A stretch of DNA of 64,000 nt. Origin: JACMOY01 sp038322575 (GTDB lineage Bacteria > Actinomycetota > Actinomycetes > Actinomycetales > Angustibacteraceae). The position numbers and the translations under genes are program-made. The notes under the pieces were generated by a model. It was not told the origin of the DNA and made no database searches. It saw only the letters and a list, made by a program, of their open reading frames with translations. This document shows positions 32,767 through 41,788 of the stretch, one piece after another (position 1 is the first letter of the stretch; every line of letters begins with the position of its first letter). The stretch spans positions 1 to 64,000 of the forward strand of contig JBBQGB010000008.1 of the NCBI GenBank assembly GCA_038322575.1, written 5' to 3'.

Positions 32767-34256
32767 GCATGGAGCCCTCGAACGTCACGACCTGGATCGG
32801 GGAGACGGCCCAAGGGGTCGTCGTCGCCCGGGCCGATGCGGGGCAGGTGCTGGTCGACAGGCCGTCGCTGCGCAGCTTCCGCGAGCCCGTCCCGGCGACC
32901 ACCGGGGACGGGGGCCTCGTCGTGGACGGAACGCAGCTGCGCCCGGTCGTCCCGCTGCCCGGGCGCCTGACCGAGCTGGCCGGGTGGTACGCGGGCGACG
33001 GTCGAGCGATCCTGCTCACGCAGATCCCCGAGGCCGACTTCGGCGAGCCCATGATCCTGGTGGCCGAGGACGACCGGGTCACCCGTGCGTACGCGCTGGA
33101 CGATCGGCACCTGCTCACCGAGGACGGCACGACGATCGACGTCACGGACGACTGTCTGCTCCGGGTGACCAGCGGGGGTCGGGTCGCCACGCTCGCGCGT
33201 TCCACGCGCTACCGCGAGCAGGAGGTCAGCTTCATGGTCGAGGGCGTGCGGCTGGCCGGCACCCTCGTCCTGCCACCGGGGCCGGGACCCCACCCGGCCG
33301 CCGTCCTGCTGCACGGCGCAGCCGGTGGTCAACGGGACTTCTGCCGGCTGCACGCTGACCCGATCCTGGCCGCCGGGGTGGCGGTCCTGATCTACGACAA
33401 GGCCGGCCACGGCCGCTCCGGCGGCGACGAGCCCTCCGTCTTTGGCCAGGCAGACGCGGCCGAGGCCGCGATGAGGACGCTCGCCGTCCTTCCCGAGGTC
33501 GACGCCGGCCGCATCGGTCTGGCCGGCTTCTCGAACGGGATGTGGGCCGGGCCGATCGTCGCCGCTCGGCACGGCGCGGCGTTCCTCGCGGGCGTGGGGT
33601 CGTCGGGGGTGTCGATGGCCGAGGCGGAGGTGCACCGCCGCACCCAGGTCCTGCGAGCTGCCGGCGTCGGCCCGGCGACCGTGGCGGCTGCAGGCGACGC
33701 CTGGCGCTGCATCTTCACGATCGCGGGCGAGGGGCCCGCGCCGGCTGTCCTGCAGCAGCTCGGCCGGGCGCTCGACACCGTCAGGGCAGCACCCGACCTC
33801 GACCGTTACGAGATCCCCGACTTCGTCCGTGTGAACCCCATGCTCTCCCCCGTCCCGCCGCTGATGCCGGTCGCCGAGCTCCTCGCCACGCTCGGCGATG
33901 GGGTCAACCCCGAGCTGACTCACGACCCGGCCGTCGACTACGCCCGCATCGACTGCCCCGTGTTCCTCCAGTACGGCTCGGACGACACCAGCGTCCCGGT
34001 CGAGGTCTCCGTCGAGCGGATCGAGCACGCGATGACCGGCACCGAACGGGCGCCGACGATCCGCGTCTACCCGGGCCTGGAGCACATGCTGAACGTGCTG
34101 CCCACCGACCTCACCGGCCTGACGCCAGAGGCCGCCACGTACCAGTACCACCACTTCCGCTTCGGCCAGGGCGCCCGGGCCGACCTCACCGCCTGGCTGC
34201 TGCACGCAACCGGCAGCGGGACACGTGTCAGGCAAGGCCCTCCAGCCACTCGCTGA
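32763..34256 (+). CDS. Alpha/beta hydrolase
   Basis: 497 residues. The N-terminal 150 residues form a beta-rich extra domain. The hydrolase fold follows, with the oxyanion region LLHGAAGGQRDF, the nucleophile Ser257 in GFSNG, the acid in QYGSDDTSVP and His in PGLEHMLNV. The layout resembles secreted or cytoplasmic esterases with an N-terminal DUF3887/PepX-like extension; no signal peptide is seen. The substrate is unknown. It is coupled to the upstream ArsR-like gene. Confidence 0.85.
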   Translation: MSMEPSNVTTWIGETAQGVVVARADAGQVLVDRPSLRSFREPVPATTGDGGLVVDGTQLRPVVPLPGRLTELAGWYAGDGRAILLTQIPEADFGEPMILVAEDDRVTRAYALDDRHLLTEDGTTIDVTDDCLLRVTSGGRVATLARSTRYREQEVSFMVEGVRLAGTLVLPPGPGPHPAAVLLHGAAGGQRDFCRLHADPILAAGVAVLIYDKAGHGRSGGDEPSVFGQADAAEAAMRTLAVLPEVDAGRIGLAGFSNGMWAGPIVAARHGAAFLAGVGSSGVSMAEAEVHRRTQVLRAAGVGPATVAAAGDAWRCIFTIAGEGPAPAVLQQLGRALDTVRAAPDLDRYEIPDFVRVNPMLSPVPPLMPVAELLATLGDGVNPELTHDPAVDYARIDCPVFLQYGSDDTSVPVEVSVERIEHAMTGTERAPTIRVYPGLEHMLNVLPTDLTGLTPEAATYQYHHFRFGQGARADLTAWLLHATGSGTRVRQGPPATR

Positions 34257-34295
34257 CCGTCGCCACCCCGGGCTCGTCGGTCGCGGTGCTCAGGG

Positions 34296-35372
34296 TCAGA
34301 GGGCGGCGAGCTCAGCGGCGCTCAGGTCGGCCAGGCCCAGGGTCGCCAGGGTGCGCGCCCCCTCCGCGCGGAAGTCACGCCCCAGGACGACCGACGCCAG
34401 GGTGATCAGTGCCTGCATCGTCGGGGTCTGGACGCCGACCCGAGCGGCCAGGTCGGTCAGGAAGACCAGCGAGTAGCCGACGTCCTCGGTGAGATAGCGG
34501 TTGTCGAGCCGGCTCTGGGCGGCGATCCCGAGGAAGCCCGGGGCGGTGGAGTAGCCGGTCGAGTAGGTGGCCTCGCTCATGTACCCCTGCACGACCCCGA
34601 GGTCGGGTTCGGACAGCACCCGCACCCCGAGCGCCTCGGCGACAGCCAGCCGTTCGCGGTCCACCGCCTCGATAGCCCTGCCGACGGCCTCGGTGACTCC
34701 CTCCTCGTAGAAGAGGAAGGCACCGGCAGCCCGGTCGATGAGGCCGGCGTTGAGCAGCGTCACGGCGGGGTGGATGACCGGGTTGCCGTTCTGCAGGGTG
34801 GTCTGCAGGACGCAGTCACCCGCAGCCACGCCCGGGTAGACGTCCTGGATCATCGAGAGCAACCGGCCGGTGCCCGACCGGGGTAGCCCGGCGACGAAGA
34901 CACCGCCGCCCAGCTTGTGGAAGACGTTGATCCGTCCGGGTCCGATGATCCGGACCGCGTACGGCAGCGTGCTGGTCTCGCCCACCGTGATCGTCTGGTC
35001 ATCCAGCGCCAGGCCGACCGTGCGTCTGAACGTGATGGCACCCGCGCACGACGCCGGGCAGACCAGCACCGCGTGCCCGGGCACGAGGTGCGGCGCGAGG
35101 AGGGCCGCCTGGTGCTCGGTGCTGTACGCGGGGCCGACCAGCACGATCAGCTCGGTGCCCGCGAGCGCCTCCTCGACGTCGTGACCGGAGTACGCGATCT
35201 CGGCGAAGCCCTCGATCCGACCCGTGGCGTGGATCCCACCGGCGGCCGCCACCTCGGCCACGTGGTCGGGAAAGTGCGGGCTGTCGAAGAGCCGCACGGT
35301 GTGTCCGTGCTGCGCGAAGTCGAAGGCGGTCGCGAGACCGCCGTTGCCAGAACCGACGACGGTGACGTTCAT
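34296..35372 (-). CDS. NAD(P)-binding octopine/opine dehydrogenase-like protein
   Basis: 358 residues. The N-terminal Rossmann motif VVGSGNGGLATAFDFA, the mid-region GPAYSTEHQAALLAPHL, and the C-terminal helical domain with NGNPVIHPAVTLLNAG match the octopine/nopaline dehydrogenase family. It may make or oxidise an N-(carboxyalkyl)amino acid. The ATG at 35372 gives a normal N-terminus. It lies alone between convergent and parallel genes. Confidence 0.88.
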   Translation of the reverse strand: MNVTVVGSGNGGLATAFDFAQHGHTVRLFDSPHFPDHVAEVAAAGGIHATGRIEGFAEIAYSGHDVEEALAGTELIVLVGPAYSTEHQAALLAPHLVPGHAVLVCPASCAGAITFRRTVGLALDDQTITVGETSTLPYAVRIIGPGRINVFHKLGGGVFVAGLPRSGTGRLLSMIQDVYPGVAAGDCVLQTTLQNGNPVIHPAVTLLNAGLIDRAAGAFLFYEEGVTEAVGRAIEAVDRERLAVAEALGVRVLSEPDLGVVQGYMSEATYSTGYSTAPGFLGIAAQSRLDNRYLTEDVGYSLVFLTDLAARVGVQTPTMQALITLASVVLGRDFRAEGARTLATLGLADLSAAELAAL

Positions 35373-35478
35373 CCTCGTCACCGTAGCTGCCCCCTCGCGC
35401 CGCACCCAGGGGTCGACGGGCAGGGGGCCCAGGGGTCCAAGGTCCCGACCCGCCGGGCCGAGCCTTCTCGTCGTCGGG

Positions 35479-36402
35479 TCAGAAGTACCAGGGGTACGGC
35501 GACCAGTCGGGCTCACGCTTGTCCAGGAAGGCGTCCCGGCCCTCGACGGCCTCGTCGGTCATGTACGCGAGGCGGGTGGCCTCACCGGCGAACACCTGCT
35601 GGCCCACGAGACCGTCGTCGGTGAGGTTGAAGGCGAACTTCAGCATCCGCTGGGCGGTGGGGCTCTTGCCGTTGATCTCGCGCGCCCACTGCAGCGCGAC
35701 GGTCTCGAGCTCGGCGTGGTCGGCGACCTCGTTGACGGCGCCCATCCGCTGCATCGTCTCGGCGTCGTAGGTGCGGCCGAGGAAGAAGATCTCGCGGGCG
35801 TTCTTCTGGCCGACCATCTTGGCGAGGTACGCCGAGCCGTAGCCCGCGTCGAACGAGCCGACGTCCGCGTCGGTCTGCTTGAACCGCGCGTGCTGGCGAC
35901 TGGCGATCGTCAGGTCGCAGACGACGTGCAGGCTGTGCCCGCCGCCGGCGGCCCAGCCGGGCACCACCGCGATGACCACCTTGGGCATCATCCGGATCAG
36001 ACGCTGCACCTCCAGGATGTGCAGCCGCCCGCCGGCGGCGGCGACCCGAGCGGCGTCGACGGTGTCGGCCGTCTCGCCGCTCGCGTACTGGTACCCCGAC
36101 CGGCCACGGATCCGCTGGTCACCGCCGGAGCAGAACGCCCACCCGCCGTCCTTGGCGGAGGGCCCGTTGCCGGTGAGCAGCACGCAGCCGACGTCCGGCG
36201 TCATCCGGGCGTGGTCCAGGGCGCGGTACAGCTCGTCGACGGTCGCGGGGCGGAACGCGTTGCGCACCTCTGGTCGGTCGAAGGCGATCCGCACCGTCCC
36301 CTGGTCGATCGCCCGGTGGTAGGTGATGTCGGCGAAGTCGAACCCCTCCACCTCGGTCCACAGGGTCGGGTCGAACACGGGCTGCGCGCGGTCGTCGGTC
36401 AC
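35479..36402 (-). CDS. menB: 1,4-dihydroxy-2-naphthoyl-CoA synthase
   Basis: 307 residues, crotonase fold. The oxyanion region GDQRIRGRSGYQYASGET, the conserved GWAAGGGHSLHVVCDLTIAS, and the C-terminal EPDWSPYPWYF are specific for MenB. It cyclises o-succinylbenzoyl-CoA in menaquinone synthesis. It is divergent from the CPA1 antiporter gene; only 18 bases separate the starts, so the promoters must overlap. Confidence 0.96.
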   Translation of the reverse strand: MTDDRAQPVFDPTLWTEVEGFDFADITYHRAIDQGTVRIAFDRPEVRNAFRPATVDELYRALDHARMTPDVGCVLLTGNGPSAKDGGWAFCSGGDQRIRGRSGYQYASGETADTVDAARVAAAGGRLHILEVQRLIRMMPKVVIAVVPGWAAGGGHSLHVVCDLTIASRQHARFKQTDADVGSFDAGYGSAYLAKMVGQKNAREIFFLGRTYDAETMQRMGAVNEVADHAELETVALQWAREINGKSPTAQRMLKFAFNLTDDGLVGQQVFAGEATRLAYMTDEAVEGRDAFLDKREPDWSPYPWYF

Positions 36403-36420
36403 ATCGGCGAGGATAGGCCG

Positions 36421-37707
36421 GTGCGGCTGACCGGTGACTCCGTCTACCTGCTGGCGGGGATCGCCCTGCTGGGAGGAGCCGTGCTGCCCCGGCTGCTGCG
36501 CAACAAGGCCATCTCGACGCCGATGGCGTTCGTCGCCGTGGGTCTGCTGATCGGCCTGGTGCCCCTGCCGGACGGCGTGTCGGTGCTGCCGCAGAGCAAC
36601 CCGGCACTGACCGAGCGGATGACCGAGCTGTGCGTCATCGTCGCGCTGATGGGTGTGGGCCTGGCCATCGACCGCCCGCTGCGCTGGCGCACGTGGACGA
36701 CGGCCTGGCGCCTGGTGCTGGTCGCGATGCCGCTGTGCATCGGCGGGGTGGCGCTGCTCGGGTGGGGGCTGGCGGGCCTGGCCCCGGCGTCCGCGCTGCT
36801 GCTAGGGGCGGCCCTCGCGCCCACCGACCCGGTGCTGGCGTCCGACGTCCAGGTCGACGGGCCGGACGTCGACGTCGGCGAGGGCGCGCCGACGCAGGAC
36901 GAGGACGACGAGGTGCGCTTCGCCCTGACGTCGGAGGCCGGGCTCAACGACGGCGCCGCGTTCCCGTTCGTGTACGCCGCGATCCTGCTGGCCGGCGCCG
37001 GATCGGTCGGCGACTGGGCGCTGACGTGGGTGGCGTGGGACCTGGTCGGCAAGGTGGTCGTGGGCGTGCTGGTCGGGGCGGCGTCCGGCTGGGCGCTCGC
37101 GCGGCTCGCGTTCCGCTCGCACCGCAGGTCGTTGCGGCTGGCCGAGGCCGGCGACCCGATCCTGGCGATCGCCGCGACCCTGGGCGTCTACGGCCTCACC
37201 GAGGTGCTCGGCGGGTACGGGTTCCTCGCCGTCTTCATCTGCGGCGTCGCGCTGCGCAGCCTCGAGCGCGACCACTCGTTCCACGCCTCGCTGCACGAGT
37301 TCATCGGCCAGCTCGAGCACATGCTCACCTGGGCGCTCCTGCTGCTGCTCGGCGCCGCAGTCAGCCAGGGGCTGCTGCGCTCGCTCACCCTCGGCGGCGC
37401 GGCCGTCGGACTGCTGCTGGTGCTGGTCGTTCGGCCGGCGATGGCGTGGATCTCGTTGCAGGGCACCGTTCTCGGCCCACGCGAGCGGCTCGTCACCGCC
37501 TTCTTCGGGGTGCGTGGCATCGGGTCGATCTACTACGTCGCCTACGGCACGGGGGCCGCGACGTTCGCGGGCACCGACCGGATCTGGTCGACCGCCGCCT
37601 TCACGGTGCTGCTGTCGGTGGTCGTCCACGGCGTCCTCGCCACGCCGGTGATGCGCCGACTCGACACCATGCGCGCGCACCCGTCGGCGGCGGGGCAGCC
37701 GCTGTGA
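36421..37707 (+). CDS. CPA1-type Na+/H+ antiporter
   Basis: 428 residues with about 12 membrane segments. The ion-binding motifs PTDPVLASDV (the family PTDP) and SEAGLNDGAAFPF (acidic ND-type helix) are present, and FFGVRGIGSIYY near the end is typical of NhaP-like carriers. It exchanges Na+ or K+ for H+ at the plasma membrane. The stop overlaps the menC start (GTGA). It is not related closely to the CPA2 antiporter at 15887-17086. Confidence 0.92.
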   Translation: MRLTGDSVYLLAGIALLGGAVLPRLLRNKAISTPMAFVAVGLLIGLVPLPDGVSVLPQSNPALTERMTELCVIVALMGVGLAIDRPLRWRTWTTAWRLVLVAMPLCIGGVALLGWGLAGLAPASALLLGAALAPTDPVLASDVQVDGPDVDVGEGAPTQDEDDEVRFALTSEAGLNDGAAFPFVYAAILLAGAGSVGDWALTWVAWDLVGKVVVGVLVGAASGWALARLAFRSHRRSLRLAEAGDPILAIAATLGVYGLTEVLGGYGFLAVFICGVALRSLERDHSFHASLHEFIGQLEHMLTWALLLLLGAAVSQGLLRSLTLGGAAVGLLLVLVVRPAMAWISLQGTVLGPRERLVTAFFGVRGIGSIYYVAYGTGAATFAGTDRIWSTAAFTVLLSVVVHGVLATPVMRRLDTMRAHPSAAGQPL

Positions 37708-38684
37708 CCGGTGGCTGGGACGAGGTGCACGTCGTCCGGCTGCCCCTGCGGGTGCGCTTTCGCGGCCTCATGGAGCGCGAGGGCCTGCTGCTGCGCGGGC
37801 CTGCCGGCTGGGGCGAGTTCTCGCCGTTCGTCGAGTACGACGACGCCGAGTCCGCCCGCTGGCTCGCCGCCGCGGTCGAGGCCGTGACCGCATCGCCGCC
37901 GGCCGCCGTCCGCAGCCAGATCCCGGTCAACGCGACGGTCCCGGCGGTGCCGGCGGCCGACGTCGCGGACGTGCTCGCCCGTTTCGCCGGGTGCACGACC
38001 GCCAAGGTCAAGGTGGGCGAGCGCGGGCAGGCGCTCGCGGACGACGTCGCCCGGGTCGCCGAGGTGCGCGCGGTGCTCGGGGCGGCCGGTCGCATCCGGG
38101 TCGACGCCAACGGGGCCTGGGACGTCGACGAGGCGCGGCGCGCGCTGACAGCCCTGGCGCCGTACGGGCTCGAGTACGCCGAGCAGCCCTGCGCGACGCT
38201 GGACGACCTCGGCCGGCTGCGGGTCGCCCTGGCCCGGGCCGGGGTCGACGTGCTGGTCGCGGCGGACGAGAGCATCCGCAAGGCCGACGACCCGCTGAAG
38301 GTCGCGGCCGCCGGCAGCGCCGACCTCGTGGTGCTCAAGGTCGCCCCGCTCGGCGGGGTGCGCACCGCCCTCGCGGTGGCCGAGCAGTGCGGGCTGCCCG
38401 TCGTGGTCTCCTCGGCCCTGGACACCTCGGTCGGCATCGCGGCCGGTGTCGCGCTGGCGGCGGCCCTGCCCGACCTGCCGTTCGCCTGCGGGCTGGGCAC
38501 CGCGGCGCTGTTCGCCCGCGACGTCGTCGACCCGCCGCTGCGGCCCGTCGGCGGAGCGATCGACGTCGCCCTGGCCGCCGCGACGACGCCCGACCTGGCC
38601 GCACTGGCCGGGCTGGCCGCCCCCGAGGACCGCCAGCGGTGGTGGCGCGAGCGGCTCCACCGGTGCCTGGCACTGCTGCCGTGA
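37704..38684 (+). CDS. menC: o-Succinylbenzoate synthase
   Basis: 326 residues, enolase superfamily. Catalytic and metal residues are seen in TAKVKVGERG (Lys-x-Lys), RIRVDANGAW (Asp), YAEQPCATL (Glu), VAADESIR (Asp) and VLKVAPLGG (Lys). It dehydrates SHCHC in menaquinone synthesis. The GTG overlaps the antiporter stop. A glycoside hydrolase gene, itself overlapping, lies between this gene and menD. Confidence 0.94.
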   Translation: MTGGWDEVHVVRLPLRVRFRGLMEREGLLLRGPAGWGEFSPFVEYDDAESARWLAAAVEAVTASPPAAVRSQIPVNATVPAVPAADVADVLARFAGCTTAKVKVGERGQALADDVARVAEVRAVLGAAGRIRVDANGAWDVDEARRALTALAPYGLEYAEQPCATLDDLGRLRVALARAGVDVLVAADESIRKADDPLKVAAAGSADLVVLKVAPLGGVRTALAVAEQCGLPVVVSSALDTSVGIAAGVALAAALPDLPFACGLGTAALFARDVVDPPLRPVGGAIDVALAAATTPDLAALAGLAAPEDRQRWWRERLHRCLALLP

Positions 38685-39931
38685 CCACGGGCCGGCTCCG
38701 GGTGGCGCTGACGGCACTCGCGCTCACCGCGGTGCTGGCCGCCACCGTGGTGGCCGGCTGCGCGCCCAGCGAGCGACCCGCTCGAGCCGCCGGCAGCGCC
38801 CGCGTGGTCGACCCGGCGTCCTTCGGCCTGAACACGCCGCACTCCGCGGCGACCGTCCCGTACGGGGCGCTGCGGCTGTGGGACACCCGCACCACCTGGG
38901 CGCACCTGCAACCCGCGCGCGGCGTGTTCGACTGGGCCAGGCTGGACGGGTACGTCGCCCGGGCCCGAGCCCAGCGCGTCCCGGTGCTGCTCGTCCTGGG
39001 TTCGACACCCGCCTGGGCCGCGACCCAGCCCACGGCCCCGGGCGCCGGGTGGCTGGCGCGGGGCAGCTCGTCGCCGCCCCGCTCGGACGCCGACTGGGTG
39101 GCCTACGTCGACGCCGTCGTCGCCCGCTACCGCGGTCGGATCGCGGCCTACCAGATCTGGAACGAGGCGCAGTCGCCGCAGTTCTGGAAGGGCACGCCGG
39201 GGGGTCTGGCGCACCTCACGCAGCTGGCGGCAGCCCGGGTCGCCGCCCTGGACCCCGCGGCGACCGTGGTGGCGACACCCCTGCAGCCCAGGCAGTCGGG
39301 CTGGCAGGCGTGGTCGGCCGCATACCTGAGCGCGCTGGCGGCACGAGGCTGGCCGGTCGACGTGTTCGCCGTGCACTCCTACCAGCCGGACGCGCTCGCG
39401 ACGCCGGACGGGCGGTTCGACCTGCTGCGTCAGGCGCAGTCGGTGCTGCGGGCGGCCGGTGCGCCGCGCCGTCCACTGTGGGACACCGAGGTCAACTACT
39501 CGAGCCCCGCCTTCGCCGCGCACCCGGTGCGGGGCCAGGCGGCCGCTGACTGGACTGCGCGCACCTACCTCGACTCGATCCGCCTCGGCGTGGCCCGCAC
39601 CTACTGGTACGCCTGGGACGACCCGATCGACGTCCTCGGGGTCACGATGAGCCCCGGCGGCCCGAGCCAGCGGGCGTTCACCACGCTGCAGGAGTGGCTG
39701 GCCGGCAGCACGTTCCGCGGGTGCGTCTCGCCCACCCCGGCCAGGGGGGCGGTCGTGACGGCGTGCACGTTCACGACGGGCGCCCGGCGCTTCCTCGTCG
39801 TGTGGGCGGCGGCCGGCGGCAGCGCCCCGGTGCCGGTGCCGGCCACGTCGATCTGCGGTCTGCTGAGCGGGTGCCGACCCGTGGACAGGCGCACGTCGAT
39901 CACCACCTCGCCGGTGCTGCTGCGGCCGTAG
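38681..39931 (+). CDS. Glycoside hydrolase family lipoprotein (clan GH-A-like)
   Basis: 416 residues. A signal peptide with lipobox VVAGC predicts a membrane-anchored extracytoplasmic protein. The TIM-barrel core shows the acid/base Asn-Glu in YQIWNEAQSPQFW and a probable nucleophile Glu in LWDTEVNYSS, the clan GH-A pattern (GH39-like). The C-terminal 80 residues form a beta domain. The substrate is unknown. The start overlaps menC as GTGA. Its presence in a menaquinone operon is unusual and may be only co-transcription. Confidence 0.85.
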   Translation: MTTGRLRVALTALALTAVLAATVVAGCAPSERPARAAGSARVVDPASFGLNTPHSAATVPYGALRLWDTRTTWAHLQPARGVFDWARLDGYVARARAQRVPVLLVLGSTPAWAATQPTAPGAGWLARGSSSPPRSDADWVAYVDAVVARYRGRIAAYQIWNEAQSPQFWKGTPGGLAHLTQLAAARVAALDPAATVVATPLQPRQSGWQAWSAAYLSALAARGWPVDVFAVHSYQPDALATPDGRFDLLRQAQSVLRAAGAPRRPLWDTEVNYSSPAFAAHPVRGQAAADWTARTYLDSIRLGVARTYWYAWDDPIDVLGVTMSPGGPSQRAFTTLQEWLAGSTFRGCVSPTPARGAVVTACTFTTGARRFLVVWAAAGGSAPVPVPATSICGLLSGCRPVDRRTSITTSPVLLRP

Positions 39932-39973
39932 CCCGCCGCGCACGGTGGGTTCGCGCCCGGTGAGAATGGGACC

Positions 39974-41659
39974 GTGAACCCCTCCACCGCACTGGCCACG
40001 GTGCTCGTCGACGAGCTGGTGCGCGGCGGCGTCCGGCACGCGGTGCTGTGCCCGGGGTCGCGGTCGGCACCGCTGGCGTACGCGCTGCACGCCGCGGACG
40101 CCGAGGGCCGGCTCGCGCTGCACGTGCGGGTCGACGAGCGCAGCGCGGGTTTCGTGGCCCTGGGCCTGGCGAAGGCGAGCGGGCCGGTGGTGGTCGTGAC
40201 GACGTCCGGGACGGCGGTCGCCAACCTGCACCCGGCGGTGCTCGAGGCCGACCACGGCGGGGTGCCGCTGGTGGTGATGACCGCCGACCGTCCGCCCGAG
40301 CTGCGCGGCACGGGCGCCAATCAGACGACCGACCAGGTGCGCTTCTTCGGTGCCGCAGCGCGGTTCGCCCACGACCTCGGCGTCCCCGACGAGCGGCCCG
40401 GCCAGGTCGCGACCTGGCGCGCCGTGGTGGCGCGGGCGCTCGCGGCGGCGACCGGGTCGCGCGGGGCCGCCCCGGGCCCGGTGCAGCTCAACGTCCCCCT
40501 GCGCGAGCCGCTGGTGCCGGACGACGACCCGTCCTTCGTCGAGCCGCTGGACGGTCGCTCGGGCGGGGCGCCCTGGGTGCAGGTGGCGGCGCGGCAGGCC
40601 CTCGCGGGCAACCCGGCGCTCGGACCCCGGACGGTGGTGCTCGTCGGTGACCTGCCGACCGGTGGCCCCGACTGGGGGGCGCTGGCCGCCGACCTCGCCG
40701 ACGCGGGCGGGTGGCCGCTGCTCGCGGAGCCGTCCAGCGGCGGGGCCTGGGCGCGGGCGCTGCCGGGCGGCTCGCTGCTGCTCACCTGCGCGGACTGGGT
40801 CGACCGGCACCGGCCGGACGCCGTCCTGGTCGTCGGGCGCGTCACCCTCAGTCGCGCGGCGGCCGCCCTGCTGCGGCACGACGGCACCGTCGTCGAGGTG
40901 GTCAGCGACGACCCGACCTGGCCCGACCCCGGTCACCGCGCCCACCGCGTGCACCCGCTGGCCGCGCTGGTCGACCCGATGGCCCAGGGCGCGCTCGACG
41001 CCGACTGGCACGGCCGCTGGCAGCAGGCAGCGGCGCGGGTGGCGGCCGCCGCGCGCCCCGTGGTCGAGGGCAGCTGGCCGTCGGCGCCCGCGGTGGCCGC
41101 GGCCGTGGCCGCGGCCCTGCCGCCGGACGCCGTGCTGTTCGTGGGGTCGTCCAACCCCGTGCGCCACCTGGACCTGGTCGGCCGCGCGGGCGCGCGCGTG
41201 GTGGCCAACCGCGGGCTCGCCGGCATCGACGGCTGCGTGTCGACGGCGACTGGGCTGGCGCTGGCAGGCTCGGTGCCGACGTACGCGCTGGTCGGCGACC
41301 TCACGTTCGTCCACGACACCGGGGCGCTGGTGGTCGGCCCGAACGAGCCGCATCCCGACCTCACCGTCGTGGTCGTCAACGACGACGGCGGCGGGATCTT
41401 CAGCCTGCTCGAGCCCGGTGCCCCCGAGCGCGCCGCGCCGTTCGACCGGGTGTTCGGAACCAGCCACGGAACCGACCTGCAGAACCTTTGCGCCGCAACG
41501 GGTTCGCGGCACGTCCGGGTGACCGACCCGTCCGGGCTCACCGACGTCCTCGGCGAACCACCGCGGGGCGTCACGGTGGTCGAGGTCACCGTCGACCGCA
41601 CCGCGCACCGCGGCCTCGACGCGGCGCTGCGGGACGCGGCAGCGGCAGCCACCGGCTAG
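39974..41659 (+). CDS. menD: 2-succinyl-5-enolpyruvyl-6-hydroxy-3-cyclohexene-1-carboxylate synthase
   Basis: 561 residues, ThDP enzyme. VDERSAGFVALGLAKASG holds the cofactor-contacting glutamate region, and the metal/ThDP motif begins at VGDLTFVHDTGAL and ends at VVVNDDGGGIFS. It joins isochorismate and 2-oxoglutarate in menaquinone synthesis, the step after menF. The GTG at 39974 gives the standard N-terminus NPSTALATVLVDELVRGGVR. A bidirectional terminator follows. Confidence 0.95.
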   Translation: MNPSTALATVLVDELVRGGVRHAVLCPGSRSAPLAYALHAADAEGRLALHVRVDERSAGFVALGLAKASGPVVVVTTSGTAVANLHPAVLEADHGGVPLVVMTADRPPELRGTGANQTTDQVRFFGAAARFAHDLGVPDERPGQVATWRAVVARALAAATGSRGAAPGPVQLNVPLREPLVPDDDPSFVEPLDGRSGGAPWVQVAARQALAGNPALGPRTVVLVGDLPTGGPDWGALAADLADAGGWPLLAEPSSGGAWARALPGGSLLLTCADWVDRHRPDAVLVVGRVTLSRAAAALLRHDGTVVEVVSDDPTWPDPGHRAHRVHPLAALVDPMAQGALDADWHGRWQQAAARVAAAARPVVEGSWPSAPAVAAAVAAALPPDAVLFVGSSNPVRHLDLVGRAGARVVANRGLAGIDGCVSTATGLALAGSVPTYALVGDLTFVHDTGALVVGPNEPHPDLTVVVVNDDGGGIFSLLEPGAPERAAPFDRVFGTSHGTDLQNLCAATGSRHVRVTDPSGLTDVLGEPPRGVTVVEVTVDRTAHRGLDAALRDAAAAATG

Positions 41660-41692
41660 TGGTGTGTCTCAGCCGGTCACCCGACGGGTGAA

Positions 41693-41742
41693 GCCCCGAC
41701 AACGGGGCAACGGGGCGTCAGATGTGACGCGCAGTTGCCCCG
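41693..41742. terminator. Bidirectional terminator between menD and the phosphatase gene
   Basis: Two nested hairpins are seen. GCCCCG-ACAA-CGGGGC is at 41693-41708. CGGGGCAA (41703-41710) can pair with TTGCCCCG (41735-41742) around an inner GCGTCA-GATG-TGACGC stem (41715-41730). The alternative pairings would stop transcripts from both convergent genes. Confidence 0.7.
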
Positions 41743-41788
41743 ATCAGCCACATAGATGCTCTGTCGTCGCGCTCGTCGAAGCGCACCT

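Noticed and set aside
37601..41608. Very long minus-strand open frame (over 1300 codons) across menC, the glycoside hydrolase and menD
   Set aside because: It is antisense to three well-supported genes, is Arg/Gly/Pro-rich with no domain, and results from GC-rich codon bias removing stop codons on the other strand.
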